Assembly (NCBI RefSeq): GCF_048771995.1
Contig: NC_133036.1
Coordinates: forward strand, 19,565,001 to 19,629,000
Direction of reading: 5' to 3'
DNA from: Taeniopygia guttata
Taxonomy: Eukaryota; Chordata; Aves; Passeriformes; Estrildidae
Length of the DNA stretch: 64,000 nucleotides
Under the pieces are notes generated by a model. The model saw only the letters and a program-made list of their open reading frames with translations, had not been told where the DNA came from and searched no databases. Shown here piece after piece: positions 58,201 to 64,000 of this stretch. Within the stretch, counting starts at the first letter, position 1, and each line of letters starts with the position of its first letter. Made by a program: the position numbers and the translations under genes.

Positions 58201-61200
58201 TTCTGAGTGTCCCTTCCAGTGTCGTCTGAGAGCCTGGACACAAGGGTGGAAGGTTTAAATGGGCCTTTTGAGTTCTTCTGCACACAGGGGCAGAAAACCT
58301 TTTCCTTTTCTGTTTGTGCAAACAAACTGCCACGTCCTCCCACCAACCCGAGCCCTGATTCTGAGTACTGGCATTGTGAGAGATGATGAATGCCTGGTGT
58401 CTGCACGGTGCAAAATCCCTCCTCATCTTGGAGTAAAGCCCAGAATAATCCCAACCTCTGCATTCTTTCAAAACAGGTTAAACTAATATTTTTATTTCCA
58501 AGGAAGGGGATCATGTTCTCCTCTTGGTTACTCCTATGGACTCTGTTGGCCTCCTATGGCCATCTAAGGCCAAGAGCCACCAGTGCACAGTGGCAATTGC
58601 ATCCCACTGTAGGTGACAGCAGCATGATGTGACCAGAGCTTGTGTCAGAGCAGTAGGAATATTGTGGAGAGTGGGAGCTGATCAGCTGAGCACTGAGAGC
58701 TTCCACTGGTGTGTTGAGCTGGGTTTGGAGGGTTTCCTTGGGCTCCTTGTGTTGTTCAGTCATCATTGATGCTCTAAATAAAGGCTTACAGGACTGTTGT
58801 TGAAAACAAGAAATGTGAAGTTTGAAGATAAATGTTTTGCTGTCCCTTTCTGTTCTAGGAGGGAGAAATTGGGCCATATAGTTTGGCAGAAATCAAGGTG
58901 ACCTTCAAACCCCTGGAAGCACAGGAATATCAAAGGATGGCTTACTGCAACATCTCAGGTACAGCTCCTTTCCCCTCCTGCTCTGAGCCACAGTGAAGCC
59001 ATGGTGCAAGCCTGAGCCCACTGGGCTCCCCTGTAACTGCTGGGAAGAGTCCCTGGCCAGCAGGGCAGTGCTGGCACATCCCCACTGGCCCTGCAGCTTC
59101 CAGGGAGTCTCCTGTGCAAGGCCAGGGCTCAGAATCCTGTGTCTGGGTTACTGATCCCAGAACAACCCAGGCAGTGCAGGGAGAGGTTTTCCTGCCATGG
59201 CTTTGCCAGCATTTCCTCAAAGGCCAAAGAGCTGCAGAGCACAACAGCTTTAGTGAACAAGCACTGAACCCTCTAGGCCACTGACCTCCAGGATGGGTCC
59301 ATTTGACACGGCTCCATCATCAGGGGGTAGGAGCTGAGTTAGAAATGGGCTCCCTGACCCTGGATCACTCCCACTGCCCAGACACCACCAGACCAGAGTG
59401 GCTGAGCCCCGCTGAGCCCAGGGTGTTTGTAGGAGCACCCTTGGCCAGCACCTGCTTCTGTCCCTGTGTGGGAATTGTCACCTTGCAGCTCAGTCTGTGC
59501 AAGTAGAACACAATGCTGAGTGCCAGAAGTTGAGGATTTGGGCAACAAAGTTGTGTGCCAGTGGGCCAGGTAGTTTGGTAATTGTCAAACTCTTTATGAG
59601 CTTTGTGCCTTCACTGAATGGATTTCAGAGCTCCTCTAAGTGCATGGGAAGGAAACCACAGAATGACAGTATGGTAAGGATGGAACAGACCTTAAAGGTC
59701 ATCTAGTCCCAAGGCCCCTGCCATGGGCAGGGACACCTCCCCCTAAACCAGGTAACTCCAAGCCCCATCCAGCCTGGCTTTGAACACTTTTGGGGCTGGA
59801 ACCTCCACAACACTCCTGGGCAATATGCTTCAGTGTCTCACCACCCCCACAGTAAAAAATTTCTTCCTAATATCTAACCTAATTTTCCTTTCTTTCAATT
59901 TCTACCCATTGCTCCTTGGCCTGTCACTACATCAGAGATGTTTTAAACTCAGCAAACTGGTGGCCAAAATTGGAAACCAGCCCAAGGAATGGGTTAGAAA
60001 TTGCAAGTCAGCCCCAAGGGATATCTCATGAAGGAAGAGAAGGGTCCATAATTTCTCCTGCAGCATCAGGAGCTGGTTGCATCCAGCTCAGAGTCAGGGA
60101 CTAGCACTGAGGCAGCCTGGAAAATGCAGTGTAACAGAGGGAATTACTGTACTAAAATTAACATCTCTTCCCCAGGCCGTGAGAGCAGGCTGCCCCTGCA
60201 CCTCAGAGGGGAAGGTCAAGGACCCTTGGTTGAGTTCAGCTCTCCTTCACTGAACCTTGGGAACATTCCTATCAACACCCCCCACATCTGTGAGGTGAGC
60301 AGCAGGGCTTGGGATGGATCCTGATGGCTCCTGAGGCAGCAGCAAGCCTGGTGGAGCCGTGGAATTCCTGCCAACCTGGGCAGTTGTGAGCAGGGAATAT
60401 TTGATGTACTGGTCAAATCTGAAGCGGTCAGAAAGGTGTGTCTGTTGCTCATGAAGCCCCAGTCCCTGCTTTTGGGCAGCCTTCCTTAGGGGTCAGCTGG
60501 GAGGCTTCCTGCAAAACAACCCCTTGGCACATGAGAGCAACAGTGGGTCAGACAGCTGCACGTTCAGAGGCTTTTGTGGCAGTGCCAGCCACAAGGCACC
60601 TTTGTACTGGGCTGTTGAGAAGCAGCTGGAACAAACTGGCTGCGTTTGGGCTCCAGTCCACTGCAAACAGCTTCCAGTCAAGTGTCTCCTGCTCATTCCT
60701 GGAAGCCACAGGAAAGCCATCCAGCCTCCTGGCTCAGTGCTGGCTCTTGCAAAGAGCTTGGGAATTCTTTCCCTTGCTGACCAATCCCTCACCATACTTC
60801 AGCCTTGGTGCATTTCTGGCTCTACAAAGAGACACGTGTTCCTGGGAGTAAAGCAAAGGATTTTCTACCTATTTGCCTTCCCCCAATAGTGTCACGTTTA
60901 CAAAAAAAAGTCAAGAGAGAGCAACTGAAAGAGGTAGAAAATGAGGCACTACATCATGCCAGACACTTTCAAAAGCTTGGCTGGGGAAGGCAAAGACAGG
61001 CTGAGTTTTCTTACCAAAAGATGATGCTGTCTATACATTTAGATGCTGATGCCTCATAACCAATGTATTGTTTTCATGGTATGAGAAAAGGTGAATGAGT
61101 AGATGGTACTGTTGGAGCTGTGCTCGCTGGGGCAGCAGCAGCACTGTGGTGATTCACTACGCAGCTGCAGTCACCCCACGTTGCTCTCAGGGCCAGGTCT

Positions 61201-63665
61201 GAATGAGCTTGGTGGTGCTGAGCAGCGTGGACTGCTCTGTGTCCATGGGGTAACCCCAGGGTGACTGCAGTTATGTGGAGTTACCACGGCTTTGCATGAA
61301 AACCTAAAGGCAGACCTTGTCCTGTTGTATCTTTTAACTTCTGCCATTCAGCAGCACAAAGCACCTTCTGCCTTTTCTGTGTGTTAATTGCATCATTAGA
61401 AAATAACTCACAAGAAGGGATGATTCCATGTGTATTTCCATTTTGCTTTCTTGCTGCTGCAGGTGAAGCTGATTAACCAAGGAGCTATTAATGCTCCCTT
61501 CACCTATAGCCCTTCAACTGCAAAAGTGGGCTTCTTCTTCAAGTTTGCACCTAAGGAGGGCATCATTACACCAGGTGGAATCCAGACTATTCAGATCTCC
61601 TTCAGTCCCACTGTGCTGGGGACGTTTGAGGAAGAATTACAGTTCAGTGTGGCTGGATCTCCTGTGCCTGCAATCCTGACCATCAAGTAAGGACTGTGGG
61701 AGCTTGGTGGGCACATCTGGGACATCCCCCACATACCTCATTTTGGGGCTGAGCAGAGAAAAAAGGTGTTCCCTGAGGTCTGAATCTCTGCTCTGATCCC
61801 GGCATTGCCTTAGTGTGAGGATGCCTCCTGCCCTGTGTGTACCCAGGAGCTGGAATGACTCCTCCCTGCAGGGATCTCCCTCTGCCTTGGGCCATGGCAG
61901 GCAGTGGGATGGATCAGCTTTGGGCAGTAGCTGCTCTGGGATGTCCCCCTGAACAGCCAGCAAGGCCCCCAGGGCTTTGGAGGTGGGCCAGCCTGGGTGA
62001 TTCTGCACCAGCAGCAGTGTTTTTAAAAACTTCTGTTAATAATCCATCCCAGATGGGCAGCAGCAGCAGCAGCCTCACCTCACCTCTCACAGCCATGCTG
62101 TGGGGCACGAGCCGTGCTCTCAGCTCCTGTGCAGAGAGTGCCCTGGGAGCTCCTTTCCACAGCCAGGAGAGGGCTGATGTGGGAGACAGGGAACTGTGCA
62201 GCAGGAACTGTCCCAAGGACAGGGGTGTCATCCCATGGGCTGCTGCCATGGCAAGAGATAATTCTGGCCCAGCAAAAGGGAGAAGGGCTGATAGCAGGGG
62301 AGGCAGAGCTCAGTCCTCAGCACCACAGCAGCATGAGGGCTTGTCCCTGCTAGCCTGAGCCATGTGCTGCTAGGATCATGTAGGGTAAGCAGGAGAGCTG
62401 ATGCTGGCTGCTCTGGAGCTTTGGAGCTGGGCTGCTGCTGTTGGGAGGCACTGGGTCAAGGCAGTAAAGAAATTAAAGCAATCTGCAGTCAATTATACCA
62501 GTAAGGTAGATGGATAAAAAAAGAACAAGGAAGTTATTACTTAGCAAGAGAAAAGTGGTGAGTAGGTCTGCCTATGGTAGAGAAACAATCATGCTAGCTT
62601 TGTTTTTGGAGGAAAAGTGATGCTTTTTTATTTTGGAAATCAAGAGGGAACCTTTCACCATCAAATAATTGATTCTCCTCTGTCCCTCTCTCAAACTGGT
62701 CATGGGATGTTTCTGCATAAGCAGCTTTCTCCTTGAGCAAGGGCAGGTTTCTCTTGTTGAGAGGTGTAGAGCAGAGCCAGTGGCAGTCCTGTGAATACAA
62801 CAGAAGGCACAGTTCACTGGTCCTTGATTTTTAACCAAAAGGCAGAGTGGGCATTGACTGGTATCAGCCATGAAATAAACTCGTGAGTGTTGTGCAGCTT
62901 CAAGTGCTGATTTTCAGTTGGTGACTTTTGGAGTCTGTCTGCTGAGTTCAAGGACAGGTGAGGTGGTGTGCTAGGTGCAGGACACCCTTGTTTGGTTGTT
63001 TAAGCTATTGCTCTTGGCTGTGCCAGCTGGTGCACTGCTGACAAGCTGCTCCTTTCCTCTAGGATTCATCTGTCCACTGTGTAGAACTGCTGCTGCTCTT
63101 TTCAGAGGATATTTGGGGCTCCCCTGGCTTCATGTCTCAAAACTCTGTCTTTAATAATTGCGTGGGTCAAACTCTCCTGAGAAAGCTCCTCCATGGGAGC
63201 AGCAGTTACAGCTCAGAAGTAGCAAAGCAGGGAACCTGTGGCTGGAACGTACAGAAGTTTGTGGAGGCACCTTTATGTCCATCACTTTACAGATGGGGAA
63301 ACTGAGGCACAGAGCCATGTCTGGGTGTGTGTTCAGGATCCTTCACGGGACCACCAGCAACCAGGGGGCTTTTCCTGCCTGCCCTGAGCCCAAAGCCCCA
63401 TCAATGGCTGTTGGCCTCTGGCCACTTGGCTTTAGCTGCCTCCTGTCCACAGGGGCACTGTGCTGAGCACATGGTGACATGTTGATTTGAGCCCCACAGT
63501 GCCCTGACACCAGGTTTTATGCCCCCAAGCCACAACAGCTGGACCTTTGCAATTCCTTTTAACCAAGCCATTTCCTCCTCTGTTCTCGCCATTGCAGGGG
63601 CAATGTCACTCAACCGACTTTGCGCTTCGACCTCGATGAGCTCAGCTTCGGGGACATCTCCTTTG
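43192..63665 (+). CDS. HYDIN: HYDIN axonemal central-pair protein, 5' part, twelve coding exons seen
   Basis: HYDIN is a giant ciliary protein of the central-pair apparatus (C2 projection) needed for motile-cilium bending; its loss causes hydrocephalus and primary ciliary dyskinesia in mammals. The twelve exons listed separately join in phase to 555 codons plus one base, and the gene continues past the window (human protein about 5,100 residues). The order of motifs follows human [153 protein letters not shown]. These are ASH (ASPM-SPD2-Hydin) Ig-like repeats. Identity to human looks near one half, well below NAE1, so a diverged paralogue is possible. An X-box lies upstream. Intron 7 carries a large CR1 piece. 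Confidence 0.92.
44365..44478 (+). CDS. HYDIN: HYDIN exon 2 (residues 25-62)
   Basis: 114 nt between TTTCAG and GTAGCC, phase 0 on both sides. LLPSKFLGEK resembles human LTPSDFLKEM, and the exon ends HQK. The rest is poorly conserved. Confidence 0.7.
45553..45943 (-). mobile_element. Probable fossil LTR in HYDIN intron 2
   Basis: On the minus strand the block begins near TGTGAGAGATGAGG and has a poly(A)-type signal CTAATAAACAG near its end, consistent with an LTR. Edges and family are uncertain; no internal part is seen. Confidence 0.4.
46008..46050 (-). repeat. Short MIR-like remnant
   Basis: GGGCCTCAGTTTCCCTGTCT is the reverse complement of the MIR block ending GGAAACTGAGGC. Only a short core is left. 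Confidence 0.4.
46411..46530 (+). CDS. HYDIN: HYDIN exon 3 (residues 63-102)
   Basis: 120 nt, acceptor CTCTCCAG, donor GTAAGT. Encodes VSPPEMVLQHFVTHEASEM and LTNKGK, aligned with human PFPSEIVFQSYVPCEIYEI and LRNNDK. Confidence 0.88.
48295..48429 (+). CDS. HYDIN: HYDIN exon 4 (residues 103-147)
   Basis: 135 nt, acceptor CTGCAG, donor GTGAGA. Encodes PQLVKMYMESSPHFQLMGP and GVPTHVRIRFTPDENK, aligned with human PRLVKVVEDSSPYFKIISP and GVPSIFRILFTPEENK. Confidence 0.93.
49844..50043 (+). CDS. HYDIN: HYDIN exon 5 (residues 148-214)
   Basis: 200 nt, acceptor CTGCAG, donor GTGAGG. Encodes VPIQAIGARAILDFPDQLDF and [19 protein letters not shown], the start of a typical ASH repeat. Confidence 0.94.
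50782..50930 (-). mobile_element. CR1 LINE 3' end fragment
   Basis: The plus strand reads GAAGCATAGAATAACTTGCT then GGAGGGGACCTCTGGAAATC, the reverse complement of a CR1 3' terminus. Short and diverged. Confidence 0.6.
53153..53277 (+). CDS. HYDIN: HYDIN exon 6 (residues 214-256)
   Basis: 125 nt, acceptor GTTGCAG, donor GTGAGT. Encodes PFSVVPTTGILGAGDSMQVT and GDHSGSLVVCCNTG, aligned with human PFSIEPAIGTLNVGESMQLE and GSHSGRLIVCYDTG. Confidence 0.94.
54574..54778 (+). CDS. HYDIN: HYDIN exon 7 (residues 256-324)
   Basis: 205 nt, acceptor TTCCAG, donor GTTGGT. Encodes HGQAVDLNIALSTNSVDVDK and IENRSNITAHFQWKAFPTEE, aligned with human YGAAIDMNIRLDKNSLTIEK and HNRSNIIAHFLWKVFATQQ. Confidence 0.94.
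54960..56330 (-). mobile_element. CR1 LINE with 5' part and internal deletion
   Basis: Read on the minus strand, 56003-55578 encodes a Cys-bearing heptad-like segment (CVWCQQVNDLLCRVAELKEE, then VERLRSIRESE), typical of an avian LINE first-ORF region. Then 55350-54960 encodes the linker between endonuclease and reverse transcriptase of CR1 ORF2 (GRFSLFKRLIWRVPWKTALK, PAWMSKELLNELREKKRVHH). The endonuclease itself is missing and the copy stops before the reverse transcriptase, so it is internally deleted and 3'-truncated. It occupies much of HYDIN intron 7. Confidence 0.65.
56138..56187. repeat. Twin poly(A) tracts
   Basis: A17 at 56138-56154 and A16 at 56172-56187, separated by an A/G-rich spacer, inside the CR1-related block. 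Just to the right, TGTGCCAAAACTG-like units occur about three times at 56262-56310. Confidence 0.85.
57551..57734 (+). CDS. HYDIN: HYDIN exon 8 (residues 324-385)
   Basis: 184 nt, acceptor GGCTGCAG, donor GTAAGT. Encodes a charged linker (LLRRRKAVCLETFMEKRKME) and FSSDIFCIEPM, aligned with human FFNNVFTIEPL. The linker is about 10-15 residues shorter than in human and poorly conserved. Confidence 0.92.
58859..58958 (+). CDS. HYDIN: HYDIN exon 9 (residues 386-419)
   Basis: 100 nt, acceptor TGTTCTAG, donor GTACAG. Encodes EGEIGPYSLAEIKVTFKPLE and YQRMAYCNIS, aligned with human EGDVWPNSSAEITVYFNPLE and YQQTIYCDIS. Confidence 0.94.
59656..59945 (-). mobile_element. CR1 LINE 3' end
   Basis: The plus strand reads CACAGAATGACAGTATGGTA, AGACCTTAAAGGTCATCTAG, then a CATCCAGCCTGGCTTTGAAC segment, the reverse complement of a CR1 3' terminus. 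5'-truncated; lies in HYDIN intron 9. Confidence 0.8.
60176..60294 (+). CDS. HYDIN: HYDIN exon 10 (residues 419-458)
   Basis: 119 nt, acceptor TTCCCCAG, donor GTGAGC. Encodes GRESRLPLHLRGEGQGPLVE and LNLGNIPINTPHICE, aligned with human GREIRLPLRIKGEGMGPKIH. Confidence 0.94.
61463..61686 (+). CDS. HYDIN: HYDIN exon 11 (residues 459-533)
   Basis: 224 nt, acceptor GCTGCAG, donor GTAAGG. Encodes VKLINQGAINAPFTYSP, FKFAPKEGIITPGGIQTIQI and GTFEEELQFSVAGSPVPAIL; human has FSPKEGIIEPSGVQAIQI and GNFEEEFLVNVNGSPEPV. Confidence 0.95.
63279..63325 (+). repeat. MIR-like SINE remnant
   Basis: TTTACAGATGGGGAAACTGA followed by GGCACAGAG is the most conserved part of MIR. Only the core survives, in HYDIN intron 11. 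Confidence 0.55.
63598..63665 (+). CDS. HYDIN: HYDIN exon 12 (residues 533-556), last in window
   Basis: 68 nt, acceptor ATTGCAG, donor GTGAGT. Encodes GNVTQPTLRFDLDELSFGD and ISF, aligned with human GCVIGPTFHFNVPALHFGD. It ends in phase 1. The next expected exon (human FPHTLICSL...) is not found before the window ends. Confidence 0.93.
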
Positions 63666-64000
63666 GTGAGTGTTCCCTGGGCTGGGACACAGCATGAGGG
63701 ACCTGTGTGTTCCACAGTGGAGCACTTGAACATAAAAGCATCCCTCACTCATGTTCTGCCACAGCAGCCTCTTCATGGTGTGAACTCCAGGGCTGCTGGT
63801 GCCTCAGGTAGCCTTTTGCCATTGTGAGATCAAATAGAACCAAGGCATAGAAAGTCAGGACAGCAGAAACAACAATGCAAGTGCAGATGTTTCCCACCTG
63901 CCAAGTAGCGTTTCTCCCCTTTGGTGTAGTTATGATCACAGCAGGAGGAGCTGTGGGGATCATGGCACTGCCCAGCAGCAGCAGGCAGGAGCGGGGAAGG

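Overview
The window is vertebrate nuclear DNA from a bird, most likely a songbird. The evidence is the set of CR1 LINE 3' ends, several LTRs of passerine appearance, a few very old MIR-type SINE remnants, and three spliced genes whose predicted proteins match vertebrate families exon by exon. There are no operons or prokaryotic signals.

Layout. At 1-200 lies a CpG-rich block, probably the 5' end or promoter of a gene running left out of the window; mammalian gene order suggests PDP2. CA7 (carbonic anhydrase VII) is on the minus strand, with seven coding exons from 15216 down to 7253, a TATA box just upstream and a probable long 3' UTR. From about 15.3 to 23.6 kb is a gene-free stretch with fossil LTRs. 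NAE1, the regulatory half of the NEDD8-activating enzyme, is on the plus strand with twenty coding exons from 23907 to 36959; it starts in a CpG island and is followed by two poly(A) signals. From 37.2 to 43.2 kb there is a CR1 fragment, a 21-bp minisatellite of about 37-40 units, and a CpG island holding a perfect palindromic RFX X-box. The 5' part of a HYDIN gene (axonemal central-pair protein) fills the rest, on the plus strand, with twelve coding exons from 43192 to 63665; the gene continues beyond the right edge.

CA7 and NAE1 are complete and intact: 264 and 532 codons when their exons are joined, every junction in phase and every intron GT-AG. HYDIN is intact as far as seen (555 codons plus one base) but clearly more diverged from the human protein than NAE1 is. 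The three genes are not functionally linked: a cytosolic CO2 hydratase, a ubiquitin-like activating enzyme subunit and a motile-cilium structural protein. CA7 beside NAE1 matches mammalian order, whereas HYDIN directly after NAE1 does not, so the repeat-rich 37-41 kb interval probably marks a rearrangement boundary.

The observations most worth following are a 42-nt in-frame candidate cassette exon in NAE1 intron 10, the X-box upstream of HYDIN, the G-quadruplex-prone minisatellite, and the possibility that this HYDIN is a diverged paralogue. I did not find a clearly new biological system.
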